Positions 1 through 8,156 are shown, counted from the first letter of the stretch. The stretch is 58,314 nt of DNA from Mycolicibacterium stellerae (GCF_003719305.1 NZ_RARC01000041.1:1-58314); one strand, 5' to 3'. A program made the numbers and translations. The notes: a model not told the origin generated them from the letters alone.

Positions 1-2
1 TG

Positions 3-266
3 ACGATGTTCACTGCCGGTGGCATCGCTACCCCGGCTGATGCGGCGATGATGATGCAGCTGGGTGCTGAGGGGGTGTTCGTGGGTTCGGGGATCTTCAA
101 GTCTGGTGATCCGGCGTCGCGGGCTGCTGCGATCGTCAAGGCCACCACTTTCTATGACGATCCTGACGTGCTGGCCAAGGTGTCGCGCGGGTTGGGGGAG
201 GCCATGGTGGGCATCAACGTCGAAGACATCGCCGCCCCGCACCGGCTCGCCGAGCGGGGATGGTAG
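3..266 (+). CDS. pdxS: Pyridoxal 5'-phosphate synthase subunit PdxS, C-terminal part
   Basis: This is the 3' end of a gene whose start lies before the window; about 87 codons are visible. The reading frame contains the PdxS-typical stretch FTAGGIATPADAAMMMQLGA followed by GVFVGSGIFKSGDP, the phosphate-binding end of the TIM barrel. PdxS (PDX1) builds PLP from ribose 5-phosphate, glyceraldehyde 3-phosphate and the ammonia delivered by PdxT, which is encoded 880 bases downstream in the same direction. The cytoplasmic complex is a dodecamer of PdxS decorated with PdxT. The thioesterase gene lying between pdxS and pdxT is the usual mycobacterial arrangement (recalled from Rv2606c-Rv2604c). Confidence 0.95.
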   Translation, partial: TMFTAGGIATPADAAMMMQLGAEGVFVGSGIFKSGDPASRAAAIVKATTFYDDPDVLAKVSRGLGEAMVGINVEDIAAPHRLAERGW

Positions 267-309
267 TAAGTCTGGTGATGAGCGGCTCGCGCGAAGAACA
301 GCATCTTTA

Positions 310-1149
310 GTGGCGATCGAGGAGATCCTTGACCTCGAGCAGCTCGAGATCAACATCTACCGCGGTGGCGTGTTCAGCCCCGAATCAGGCTTCCTGCAAC
401 GGACATTCGGCGGCCATGTAGCCGGCCAATCCCTTGTCTCGGCGGTGCGAACCGTCGACCCGAAGTTTCAGGTTCACTCGCTGCACGGATATTTCCTGCG
501 GCCCGGCGACGCCAAGGCATCCACCGTCTTCATCGTCGAGCGCCTGCGTGACGGCGGCTCGTTCGTCACGAGGCGCGTCAACGCGATTCAGCACGGCGAG
601 ACCATCTTCTCGATGTCGGCGTCGTTCCAGACAGACCAGAGCGGAATCGAACACCAGGACGCCGCGCCGTTCGCGGTGCCGCCCGACGACCTGCCCAACT
701 TCATCTCGAAGGGCGGCGTGTTCGACGACGCCGGATTTCAGCAGTTCGCGGAGTGGGACGTCCGAATCGTGCCTCACGATCAGCTGAACCTGCTGCCCGG
801 CAAGGCATCCCAACAGCAGGTCTGGTTCCGACACCGCGACCCCCTGCCCGACGATTCGGTTCTGCACATCTGCGCGCTGGCCTACATGAGCGACCTGACC
901 CTACTGGGTTCGGCGCAGGTGAACCACCTCGAGGAGCGCAAGCACTTGATGGTGGCGTCGCTGGATCACGCGATGTGGTTCATGCGGCCGTTCCGCGCCG
1001 ACGAATGGCTGCTCTACGACCAGTCCTCGCCTTCGGCATCCGGCGGCCGGTCGCTGACGCAGGGCAAGATCTTCACGCGCACCGGCGAGATGGTGGCGGC
1101 AGTCATGCAGGAAGGGCTGACCCGCTACAAGCGTGACTTCAAGCCATGA
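310..1149 (+). CDS. tesB: Acyl-CoA thioesterase II (TesB family)
   Basis: The 279-residue product hydrolyses acyl-CoA to free fatty acid and CoA. It has the double hot-dog organisation of TesB: an N-terminal half with FGGHVAGQSLVSA and VHSLHGYFLRPGD, and a C-terminal half ending in GRSLTQGKIFTRTGEMVAA, all hallmarks of the family. The open frame extends upstream to 64, but that part is a shadow of pdxS; I choose the GTG at 310, which gives the family start VAIEEILDLEQLE and the usual length of about 280. Its stop overlaps the pdxT start by four bases (ATGA), so translation is probably coupled. The physiological acyl-CoA substrate cannot be told from sequence. Confidence 0.9.
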   Translation: MAIEEILDLEQLEINIYRGGVFSPESGFLQRTFGGHVAGQSLVSAVRTVDPKFQVHSLHGYFLRPGDAKASTVFIVERLRDGGSFVTRRVNAIQHGETIFSMSASFQTDQSGIEHQDAAPFAVPPDDLPNFISKGGVFDDAGFQQFAEWDVRIVPHDQLNLLPGKASQQQVWFRHRDPLPDDSVLHICALAYMSDLTLLGSAQVNHLEERKHLMVASLDHAMWFMRPFRADEWLLYDQSSPSASGGRSLTQGKIFTRTGEMVAAVMQEGLTRYKRDFKP

Positions 1150-1742
1150 GCGCGCCCCACATCGGCGTGCTCGCGCTTCAGGGCGATACCCGCGAACACC
1201 TTGCCGCGCTGCGCGAAGCGGGCGCCGACGCGATCACCGTCCGCCGCCGCGGTGAACTCGACGCCGTCGACGCGCTCGTCATACCGGGTGGCGAGTCCAC
1301 CACGATGACGCACCTGTTGCGTGAATTCGAACTGCTCGATCCGCTTCGAGCGCGGATCGCCGACGGAATGCCTGCCTACGGATCGTGTGCCGGAATGATC
1401 CTGCTGGCCAGCGAGATCCTCGATGCCGGCGTTGTGGGCCGTGAAGCCGCGCCGCTGAAGGGGATCGATATGACCGTGCGGCGCAACGCCTTCGGCCGGC
1501 AGGTCGACTCATTCGAGGGCGATATCGAGTTCGAGGGCCTGGACAGCGCGGTGCATGCGGTGTTCATCCGGGCGCCATGGGTGGAGCGCGTCGGCCCCGA
1601 CGTGCGGGTGCTCGGGCGGGCCGCCGACCACATCGTCGCGGTCCGTCAGGGCCAAATGCTGGCGACCGCGTTCCACCCCGAGATGACCGGAGATCGCCGC
1701 ATCCATCGACTCTTCGTCGACATCGTCACCGGCCGTGCCTAG
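1146..1742 (+). CDS. pdxT: Pyridoxal 5'-phosphate synthase glutaminase subunit PdxT
   Basis: PdxT is the glutamine amidotransferase that releases ammonia from glutamine and channels it to PdxS for PLP synthesis. The 198-residue protein shows the class I glutaminase features: IGVLALQGD at the N-terminus, the GGESTTM loop, the nucleophile in GSCAGMI (Cys81) and the His/Glu pair in AFHPEM near the C-terminus. Length fits the family (about 190-200). The start ATG overlaps the tesB stop. In M. tuberculosis the next gene is yebC; here a 4.6 kb cassette intervenes. Confidence 0.96.
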   Translation: MSAPHIGVLALQGDTREHLAALREAGADAITVRRRGELDAVDALVIPGGESTTMTHLLREFELLDPLRARIADGMPAYGSCAGMILLASEILDAGVVGREAAPLKGIDMTVRRNAFGRQVDSFEGDIEFEGLDSAVHAVFIRAPWVERVGPDVRVLGRAADHIVAVRQGQMLATAFHPEMTGDRRIHRLFVDIVTGRA

Positions 1743-1745
1743 CGG

Positions 1746-2927
1746 CTAGGCAGGCTCGACGTTGTCGAACCATTCATCGCTTCCGGGATCGTCGAGCACC
1801 GTGAGCGAGGGGCTTCGAACATAGGTGACATGGTTGCCACCGCTCTTTCGTGATTCGTACATCGCGTTGGTGGCGATCGACAGCAGCTCGTCGAGCACAT
1901 CGTGTGGCGGAAGTTGAACCAGAGGCTGTAGGGGGGTGGTGACCACCCCGATGCTGGCCGACAGCCGAGACGGAGAACTGGAAACGGTGCCGCGCACGCG
2001 TTCGATGAGCGCCGACGCGTCGTCGCTCTCGAAGAGGTCGCCGATCACGAACTCGGAGTCGGCGATGTGTGCGAGCACCGCATCGCGTCGCGCGGTTTCG
2101 CGCAGGCGCGCCGCGATCTCGACCCTGGCCCGATTCGATCCGGTGAGGCCGGAGAACTCGCCGACCAACGAGAAGGTGTCCAGATTGACCACGGCGATGG
2201 CGAGGAAGCGGTCGTCGCCGCGGCTGCGCGATGCCAGAAGGGTGGTGGCCTTCTCGTAAAAGCCGTCCCGGTTGAACAACCCGGTGAGTGGTTCGAAGTT
2301 CTCGTGCAGGATGTCGGCGTCGACGAGCCAGATCGCCGCCTTTCCGGTGAGCGATACGAACATGACGATGAAGGCGACCAGCAGCACCGACGAGATCGCG
2401 AAGGCGATATCGGTGGCGGCCAGCCTGATCCCGAGAAGAATCAGGGTCGCGCCGGCCACCACCCAGCTGACGGTCAGCCATTGAGTGGTGTGGAAAACCG
2501 CGGCGTAAATGCAGATGAGTGTGAACGCGGTGGCGCCGAACAGTCCGGCCAGCGGGTCCGCCTGGATCAGGCACGAAATGGCGACGCACAACGATCCGAG
2601 ACAGACGCAAATTCTGGACTCGAGGGCGCTCGGCCAGCGGCCCCTCAGCCATAAAGCGGTCATCCCCCAGCAACACACCGCGACGACCATGGCCAGGACC
2701 TGGTTGCGCAGGCCCTGCGGACCGGTCGGGCTCCAGATCAACGTTAAGGAAATGGCGCTCAGTGCGAATATGACCAGCGCAACCAGGCGGCAAGTGGTTT
2801 TCTGGAGTCCGCGGGCGGCGAGAAAAGCGGTGAGCCAGTAGTAGTGGTCGAGGCCGTGCAACCATCGCTGCGCCGGATTCATCGGCGAACCAATCGGAGC
2901 GTGCAGCGCATTTACGAAGGGTAGCAA
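1746..2927 (-). CDS. Membrane protein with degenerate GGDEF domain
   Basis: The 393-residue product has an N-terminal half with about six hydrophobic segments (residues ~45-205) and a C-terminal GGDEF-like domain that starts at LTGLFNRDGF. The signature that should read GGDEF is ADSEF (residues 289-293), and the metal-binding first loop is also altered (VNLDTFSLVGEF), so it is unlikely to make cyclic di-GMP; a sensory or GTP-binding role is an inference. An internal ATG at 2882 (MNPAQRWLHG) is an alternative start that aligns better with the paralogue at 16367-17458, which begins with a similar W-L-x2-x-DHYRWL stretch and keeps an intact motif. It converges on pdxT with only three bases between. 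Confidence 0.85.
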   Translation of the reverse strand: MLPFVNALHAPIGSPMNPAQRWLHGLDHYYWLTAFLAARGLQKTTCRLVALVIFALSAISLTLIWSPTGPQGLRNQVLAMVVAVCCWGMTALWLRGRWPSALESRICVCLGSLCVAISCLIQADPLAGLFGATAFTLICIYAAVFHTTQWLTVSWVVAGATLILLGIRLAATDIAFAISSVLLVAFIVMFVSLTGKAAIWLVDADILHENFEPLTGLFNRDGFYEKATTLLASRSRGDDRFLAIAVVNLDTFSLVGEFSGLTGSNRARVEIAARLRETARRDAVLAHIADSEFVIGDLFESDDASALIERVRGTVSSSPSRLSASIGVVTTPLQPLVQLPPHDVLDELLSIATNAMYESRKSGGNHVTYVRSPSLTVLDDPGSDEWFDNVEPA

Positions 2928-2962
2928 TTCGGTAAACGGGCCACCCGCGTCCGGCTCTGTTT

Positions 2963-2974
2963 ATTTCGCGAAAT
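2963..2974. promoter_or_regulatory. Perfect 12-bp palindrome ATTTCGCGAAAT upstream of the GGDEF gene
   Basis: The sequence ATTTCGCGAAAT is perfectly self-complementary and lies 36 bases upstream of the start of the minus-strand gene at 2927. Its 10-bp core TTTCGCGAAA recurs at 45527-45536, also intergenic. An operator is inferred; the binding protein is unknown. Confidence 0.35.
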
Positions 2975-3005
2975 GTCCCGCAGACCGAAGAAATGGCTCA
3001 AGAAT

Positions 3006-4061
3006 CTAAAGCTCCGCGAATTGGCGCCGCAGCCAGCCGATGATCATCGGCACCACATCGGCTGCCCTGCTCATCGCGACGTGCCCGGTGCCGGGAATCA
3101 GATGAACCTCGGTGTGGCGCCGGTTCTGGAAAATCAAGGTGTCCGATTGCGGCACAAAATAGTCGTCGGCGCCGTTGATCACCAGCATCGGTGCGCCGGC
3201 TCGCCGGGTGAGTAGATCGCGCCGGGACAGGTTCTGCAGTTCGCGGCTGAGTTCGTCGAGGGTCGGGGAGCGATCCCAGCCCATGGCGTTGCCGAGGATG
3301 TCGTGCATGCCGTATGGCAGTTTGGCGGCGTGGTCGGCGTCAAAGGCGCGCACTACCGGTCCGCCGAGATCGACCGCGCAATCCACGGTTGCAGACAAAC
3401 CGGTCATCGCCGCGAAGTTGCCGCCGAACGACATGCCGAAGTGAGCCACTCTGCCGTCACCGATCGATCGGGCGTGTTCCGCGATGCCGCGAATCAGGTC
3501 GTCGGAATGCTCGTCGAGTGCGACCGGGCATTCACCGGTGCCGGGGTTGTCGAATGCCAGGGCGGTGACGCCGGCTTTCATCGTGAGGGCCAGACACCAT
3601 GGATGAAAATCCATTTTGAATGTGTCGACGCCGCCGCTGGCGATCAGCACCGGTCGCGCCGAGTAGTCGCCGTCGGACGAGTACAGGTGGACCGGAACGG
3701 CGATGGTTCCGCCGAGGTAGGGGAGTTCGATGATGCGCCGCTCGAACTGCACCGGAAAGTCCTTGGCGGCCAACTCATACTGCTCGAGTTGGTTGGCCAT
3801 GGCGTTGACCCGGGCCGGGCTGTTCAGGCACGGGAACTTCGCGAATCCGTACGCCGTTGCGGCGGTGGCGTGGTCGCCGGAATCGGCGTAAGACTGGGCC
3901 AGCGCCGACCATTCGTAGACCCAGCCGCCAGGTGCATCCGCCCACATCTCGGTGACAGCCGTGCGGACGCGTTCGATGTCATCGCGTGCGATACCGAACT
4001 TCTCGAACTGCTGATACCGGTCGTCGAACATCGCCTGCGGGTCGACCTCGTAGGTGTACAT
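3006..4061 (-). CDS. Alpha/beta hydrolase, FrsA/DUF1100-like esterase
   Basis: This 351-residue protein has an N-terminal helical part (~1-130) and a C-terminal alpha/beta hydrolase domain. Visible elements are the nucleophile elbow GMSFGG (Ser in HFGMSFGGNFAAM), the acid in VINGADDYFVP and the histidine in IPGTGHVAMSRA. The arrangement with a helical N-terminus resembles FrsA and 2,6-dihydroxypseudooxynicotine hydrolase, which cleave C-C or ester bonds. It lies four bases downstream of the FAD monooxygenase on the same strand, so the two are probably one operon: the monooxygenase would hydroxylate an aromatic or cyclic compound and the hydrolase act on the product. The substrate is unknown. 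Confidence 0.8.
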   Translation of the reverse strand: MYTYEVDPQAMFDDRYQQFEKFGIARDDIERVRTAVTEMWADAPGGWVYEWSALAQSYADSGDHATAATAYGFAKFPCLNSPARVNAMANQLEQYELAAKDFPVQFERRIIELPYLGGTIAVPVHLYSSDGDYSARPVLIASGGVDTFKMDFHPWCLALTMKAGVTALAFDNPGTGECPVALDEHSDDLIRGIAEHARSIGDGRVAHFGMSFGGNFAAMTGLSATVDCAVDLGGPVVRAFDADHAAKLPYGMHDILGNAMGWDRSPTLDELSRELQNLSRRDLLTRRAGAPMLVINGADDYFVPQSDTLIFQNRRHTEVHLIPGTGHVAMSRAADVVPMIIGWLRRQFAEL

Positions 4062-4065
4062 CTGC

Positions 4066-5634
4066 TCACCGTGCTATCTGCGCGAAGTAGTCGGCGACAC
4101 CGGCCTGGTCGTCGAGCGCGGTGACGGCACCGATGTAACCGTCGGGCCGGACCACGACGCGACCGCCGTCGCGCAACCCGTAACGCTGTGCGACCACGCC
4201 ATCGGGATCGGCGATGACAGCGTCGTAGCCACCGACAGGGAGGTCGTCGGAGGTGATGAGCACCTGCACCTGCCCGGCGGGCCCGGCGGCAGGGGCGGGC
4301 TTGCCCGCCGTCACCGTCAGCACCGTGTGGCCAGGATTGTCCGCGCCGCACAGCGTGCTGATTTCTTTGTGTAACTGCGTGTCGCTGATATGCGGGACAT
4401 GGTGGCCCGCAGCAATTCTCGCATGAGGACTGTGGTCGCGGCGAACCAATGGGCTGCCCTGGTAGCCGACTTCGATCTCCTCGACGATGCTCGCCATCTT
4501 CTCGCCGACCGCCGGAATGTTGCCGACCACGCGCAGGATCGCGTTGCGCACCACCCGCGCACCGCCCCGCAGCGTGCCCGCCTTGGTCAGGTTGGTGGTG
4601 AACCCGATCACCTTCTCGGCGACGGGGTGACGTTCGGCGTGATAGCTGTCGAGCAGTGTCTGGCCACCCTCGCCGTGAACGACCGCCGCCAGTTTCCAGC
4701 TGAGGTTGAAGGCGTCCTGCATCCCGGTGTTCATGCCCTGTCCGCCTGCCGGGCTGTGAATGTGTGCCGCATCGCCCGCGAGGAACACGCGGCCGTGCCG
4801 GTAGGCGGACACCTGGCCGTGGTGGATCTCGAAGCAGGTCAACCAGTGGCTGTGGGTGATCGTGATGCCGCCGACTCGTTCGTCGAGGATCCGCTGCAGG
4901 TCGTCTTGCGCCGGATGCAGGTTCAGCGGCGTGCCGGGCGCGTCGTGGATCTGTGCCATCAGCCGTGCCCTGCCCGCCCGCATCGGCATCGCGATCACCG
5001 TGCCCTCCGGGGAGAAGACGGTGTACATCGACTCGGCGTCCATGTCGTGCTCGGCGTCGCAGTCGCCGAGGATGAACAGCTCGCCCTTGAACGATCCCTG
5101 CAGCTTGGTGCCGACCAGATGCCGCACGGTGCTGTGGGCGCCATCGGCCCCGACGACCCATGACGTCGTCACCGCCTCGGTGGATCCGTCCGCGTGCCTC
5201 AGCGTCAGCGAAACGACGTCGTCGTCCTGAGTCAGTTCGACGAGTTCGATGCCGCGGTCGACCGCGACACCGAGTTGGCCGAGCCGCTCGGTCAGCACGC
5301 GTTCGGTTTCGGTTTGCGCGGTCAGCAGCGAGTAGGGGAAGGCACTGTCGACGCCGCCGAACCTGACCTGGAACAGCTGCTGACCCCCGCTGAGCATCCG
5401 CATGTTTGTCGACTTGACGCCCGTCGCGACGAGGTCGTCGACGATGCCCATCCGGTCGAACATGTCGAGGCTGCGCGACATCACCGCGATGGCACGCGAT
5501 TCGTTCGTCGGCTCGGCCAGCTTGTCGATGATTCGGACCGCAACGCCGCGGCGAACGAGCTCGCAGGCGGCGACCAGGCCGACGGGGCCTGCGCCGACGA
5601 CGATGACGTCTGGGTTCTGGGGGGTGGCGGTCAT
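4066..5634 (-). CDS. FAD-dependent monooxygenase (PheA/MhpA/UbiH type)
   Basis: The 522-residue flavoprotein belongs to the class A aromatic hydroxylases. It carries the dinucleotide-binding motif GAGPVGLVAACELVRRG near residue 13, the DG motif (VGADGAHSTVRH, ~170) and the FAD ribityl-binding GD motif (FLAGDAAHIHSPAGGQGMNT, ~285). The last ~130 residues form the thioredoxin-like tail typical of phenol- and rifampicin-type hydroxylases. It uses NAD(P)H and oxygen to hydroxylate a substrate not identifiable here. It is divergent from the TetR gene at 5734, with a 17-bp inverted repeat between them, so regulation by that repressor is likely; the hydrolase at 3006 probably follows in the same transcript. 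Confidence 0.88.
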   Translation of the reverse strand: MTATPQNPDVIVVGAGPVGLVAACELVRRGVAVRIIDKLAEPTNESRAIAVMSRSLDMFDRMGIVDDLVATGVKSTNMRMLSGGQQLFQVRFGGVDSAFPYSLLTAQTETERVLTERLGQLGVAVDRGIELVELTQDDDVVSLTLRHADGSTEAVTTSWVVGADGAHSTVRHLVGTKLQGSFKGELFILGDCDAEHDMDAESMYTVFSPEGTVIAMPMRAGRARLMAQIHDAPGTPLNLHPAQDDLQRILDERVGGITITHSHWLTCFEIHHGQVSAYRHGRVFLAGDAAHIHSPAGGQGMNTGMQDAFNLSWKLAAVVHGEGGQTLLDSYHAERHPVAEKVIGFTTNLTKAGTLRGGARVVRNAILRVVGNIPAVGEKMASIVEEIEVGYQGSPLVRRDHSPHARIAAGHHVPHISDTQLHKEISTLCGADNPGHTVLTVTAGKPAPAAGPAGQVQVLITSDDLPVGGYDAVIADPDGVVAQRYGLRDGGRVVVRPDGYIGAVTALDDQAGVADYFAQIAR

Positions 5635-5660
5635 TTCATGCGCTCCTGATTTTCACGTTT

Positions 5661-5702
5661 CGTTGAGACTAGTTTCACGGTACGATGAAACAAGTCTCAA
5701 CG
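5661..5702. promoter_or_regulatory. Long inverted repeat, probable TetR operator for monooxygenase/TetR genes
   Basis: The arms CGTTGAGACTAGTTTCA (5661-5677) and TGAAACAAGTCTCAACG (5686-5702) are complementary in 16 of 17 positions around an 8-base spacer. It fills most of the 99 bp between the divergent monooxygenase and TetR genes, where it would overlap both promoters. The length suggests two overlapping half-site pairs (GTTGAGACT and GTTTCA). Binding by the adjacent TetR protein is inferred. Confidence 0.75.
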
Positions 5703-5733
5703 CAAGAGGAAAATTAACGGGGAGGATGAAAAG

Positions 5734-6345
5734 GTGCCGAAGAAGGCCATACCCCCAGGTCCGAGGGATGAGCGCGGGGTGCTCGCGGCCCGGATCCTGG
5801 CCGCCGCGCGCGAAGCCTTCGCCGATACCGGCTTCGCAGGCACGACGATCCGCGCCGTCGCCAGGGCCGCCGACGTCGACCCGGCGCTGGTGTACCACTA
5901 CTTCGGATCGAAGGACGCCCTCCTCGACGCGGCGACCAACCCGCCGGCGCGCTGGCTCGAGAGCGTCGCCAAAACGTGGACGACACCGCTCGGAGACCTT
6001 GGCAGCGCGCTGCTGCGGCTGATGCTCGGTGCGTGGGCCGACGACGAGATCGGCCCCGTGCTGCGAGCCGTTTTGCAGACCGCCGCACACGAGGCGAGCA
6101 CCCGCGAAAAGCTGCGCAGGGTCGTCGAATCCAGCCTGATGGGGGTGTCGCAGCTCGGGGTTGACGACCACGACCGCAAGGTGCGAAGCGGGTTGATCTC
6201 GTCACAGATCATGGGGCTGGCGATGATGCGCTACATCTGGAAAATCGAGCCGCTCGCCTCGATGAGCGATGATGAGCTCGTCGCCGCGATCGCACCGAAC
6301 CTGCAGCACTACATCGAGGGGGAGATCCGGATCGCGGCGCAGTAG
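5734..6345 (+). CDS. TetR-family transcriptional regulator
   Basis: This 203-residue repressor has the TetR helix-turn-helix near the N-terminus (ILAAAREAFADTGF, then TIRAVARAADVDPALVYHYFGSKDALL) and a variable ligand-binding C-terminal domain of the DUF1956/TetR_C type. The GTG start at 5734 follows a GGGGAGG ribosome-binding site by about eight bases; the ATG at 5726 is out of frame. It is divergent from the FAD monooxygenase across a 17-bp-arm inverted repeat, so it most likely represses itself and the monooxygenase-hydrolase pair until an unknown aromatic or lipophilic ligand is present. Confidence 0.92.
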   Translation: MPKKAIPPGPRDERGVLAARILAAAREAFADTGFAGTTIRAVARAADVDPALVYHYFGSKDALLDAATNPPARWLESVAKTWTTPLGDLGSALLRLMLGAWADDEIGPVLRAVLQTAAHEASTREKLRRVVESSLMGVSQLGVDDHDRKVRSGLISSQIMGLAMMRYIWKIEPLASMSDDELVAAIAPNLQHYIEGEIRIAAQ

Positions 6346-6421
6346 GGCATAAACGTCCACGTAGACTCGTTGATCGGACTTCGTCTGCGGGCAAAGCAGT
6401 AGTGAAAGAGGTAGTACACGC

Positions 6422-7174
6422 ATGAGCGGCCATTCCAAGTGGGCCACCACCAAGCACAAGAAGGCCATCATCGATGCCCGGCGGGGTAAGAACTTCGCCA
6501 AGCTGATCAAGAACATCGAGGTGGCAGCGCGTACCGGCGGCGGCGATCCGGCAGGCAACCCGACGCTGTATGACGCCATTCAGAAGGCCAAGAAGACCTC
6601 GGTGCCCAATGACAACATCGAGCGAGCCCGCAAGCGCGGCGCAGGTGAAGAGGCCGGCGGTGCCGACTGGCAGAACATCACATACGAGGGCTACGGGCCC
6701 AACGGTGTCGCGGTGCTCGTCGAATGCCTGACTGACAACCGCAACCGCGCCGCGGGCGAGGTGCGCGTCGCCATGACCCGCAACGGTGGCAACATGGCCG
6801 ATCCCGGTTCGGTGGCCTATCTGTTCTCCCGCAAGGGCATCGTCACGCTGGAGAAGAACGACCTGACCGAAGACGACGTGCTCACCGCGGTGCTCGAAGC
6901 GGGCGCCGAGGAGATCAACGACCTGGACGACAGCTTTGAAATCATCTGCGAGCCGGGCGATCTGGTGGCGGTTCGCACGGCGCTACAGGACGCGGGCATC
7001 GACTACGACTCGGCAGAGGCCGGTTTTCAGCCGTCGGTTTCGGTGCCGCTGGACGCCGATGGCGCACGCAAGATCATGAAGCTCGTCGACGCGCTGGAGG
7101 ACAGCGACGACGTGCAGGACGTCTACACCAACGCCGACATCCCCGACGATGTGCTCGCGCAGATCGGCGACTGA
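6422..7174 (+). CDS. yebC: YebC/PmpR-family probable transcriptional regulatory protein
   Basis: The 250-residue protein starts with the family hallmark SGHSKWATTKHKKA and contains NMADPGSVAYLFSRKG in the middle domain. YebC-family proteins act either as DNA-binding regulators or, by more recent work on family members, in relieving ribosome stalling on proline tracts; which applies here is not visible. The gene has a purine-rich ribosome site (GAAAGAGG) before the ATG. In mycobacteria it normally directly follows pdxT and precedes ruvC; here both junctions contain extra genes. Confidence 0.95.
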   Translation: MSGHSKWATTKHKKAIIDARRGKNFAKLIKNIEVAARTGGGDPAGNPTLYDAIQKAKKTSVPNDNIERARKRGAGEEAGGADWQNITYEGYGPNGVAVLVECLTDNRNRAAGEVRVAMTRNGGNMADPGSVAYLFSRKGIVTLEKNDLTEDDVLTAVLEAGAEEINDLDDSFEIICEPGDLVAVRTALQDAGIDYDSAEAGFQPSVSVPLDADGARKIMKLVDALEDSDDVQDVYTNADIPDDVLAQIGD

Positions 7175-7181
7175 TTTCGCT

Positions 7182-7240
7182 TTGAGATTGCAACCACGCA
7201 GGCCTCTACTCGAACTTCTCCTGCGTCAGCGCAGTCTCAA
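7182..7240. terminator. Two-stem hairpin between convergent genes
   Basis: Outer arms TTGAGATTGC (7182-7191) and GCAGTCTCAA (7231-7240) pair over ten positions with one G-U, and an inner stem ACGCAGG/CCTGCGT (7196-7202 with 7220-7226) sits inside. It lies eight bases after the yebC stop and 23 bases past the end of the convergent hydrolase gene, so it could end transcription from both sides. There is no clear U-tract. Confidence 0.55.
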
Positions 7241-7263
7241 CGCGGCCTGCTCGACAACGACAA

Positions 7264-8112
7264 CTAGCTCTGCGCCGTCGCAGTCTCGCGAAGGAATGCG
7301 CCGATCGCATCTGCCGTTGCCTCGGGCTGGTCAAGCATGACCAACACGTAGGCGTCGTCGATCATTCTCAGTGTGCCGCCGGTCAATGCGGCGAGTGCCT
7401 CCGCGTGCGCGACGGGCATTACCCGGTTTCGGCTCCACAGCACCAGCACGTCACCGGCGAAGTCGCTTAACCGGTTGGTGGCGCGCACGAGTTCAGCCTT
7501 CACGAATTTCGTGCGGCTGTACTTGAGCAGATCGCGCCGGATCCGCTTGTCGGCGATGCCCGGCCCTGTCCATGCCTCGATGACGTCCTGCGGGATGGAC
7601 CGCCTAGCCATCATCCCGAACATGAAGAACCGATCGCGCAGCCAACCGATCCGCATCTGTTTCATGGCCAGCGCGGCAGTGCCGGTGGTGCGGGTTGCCA
7701 GCCAGGTGACCTTGCCGGGGAACCCGGGCGGAAAGTTGTCGAACGCCTCGGACGGGCAGATCACCATCCGGGCAATGCGTTTGTCGCGCCCGAAGTCGGT
7801 GAGCAACAGTGGGCCACCCCAGTCCGTCACAACGAGCGTCACGTCCGACAGGTCCAGCGCGTCGAGGAAGTCCGCGACGATGTTGACCATCCCCGTGATC
7901 GTGAGGTCCGCGTCGTCGCGCATCGGGACGCGGTGTCCGCCGATCGGCAGAACCGGCAGCAGGTAGCGGTACGTCCGTGGCAGCAGCGGAAGCACGAGGT
8001 TCCACTGCGTGTCGTTCATCACCAAGCCGTGCAGCAACACGACGGGCGGACCGTCCGGGGTTCCTTCCTCGCGATATTCGATCGTGCCTGCCGCGACTTG
8101 CACCGACTTCAT
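7264..8112 (-). CDS. Alpha/beta hydrolase, haloalkane-dehalogenase-like
   Basis: The 282-residue protein has the dehalogenase/epoxide-hydrolase plan: oxyanion region VVLLHGLVMND, then a nucleophile elbow with aspartate rather than serine (VVTDWGGP, Asp97) and a helical cap. Asp in this position is typical of haloalkane dehalogenases. The C-terminal position where a catalytic His would be expected reads DDAYVLVMLDQP (Tyr255), with no histidine, so hydrolysis by the classical route is doubtful. It is divergent from a TetR gene with tandem TAGA-N8/10-TCTA repeats between. Possible roles are a non-classical hydrolase or a ligand-binding protein; I am sure of the fold, not the activity. Confidence 0.78.
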   Translation of the reverse strand: MKSVQVAAGTIEYREEGTPDGPPVVLLHGLVMNDTQWNLVLPLLPRTYRYLLPVLPIGGHRVPMRDDADLTITGMVNIVADFLDALDLSDVTLVVTDWGGPLLLTDFGRDKRIARMVICPSEAFDNFPPGFPGKVTWLATRTTGTAALAMKQMRIGWLRDRFFMFGMMARRSIPQDVIEAWTGPGIADKRIRRDLLKYSRTKFVKAELVRATNRLSDFAGDVLVLWSRNRVMPVAHAEALAALTGGTLRMIDDAYVLVMLDQPEATADAIGAFLRETATAQS

Positions 8113-8126
8113 CCGTCAACCTCCAT

Positions 8127-8156
8127 TAGAACGCTGATTCTAGAACGTATGCTCTA
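8127..8156. promoter_or_regulatory. Tandem overlapping TAGA...TCTA palindromes, probable TetR operators
   Basis: TAGA/TCTA half-sites occur at 8127-8130, 8139-8144 (TCTAGA, shared) and 8153-8156, giving two adjacent inverted repeats; TAGAACG is directly repeated at 8127 and 8141. They occupy the gap between the divergent hydrolase and TetR genes, immediately upstream of the TetR ribosome-binding site. Autoregulation and repression of the hydrolase are inferred. Confidence 0.6.

Noticed and set aside
99..279. 12-base direct repeat AAGTCTGGTGAT at 99-110 and 268-279
   Set aside because: One copy is conserved pdxS coding sequence and the other lies just past the stop; too short and isolated to support a recombination or att-type site.
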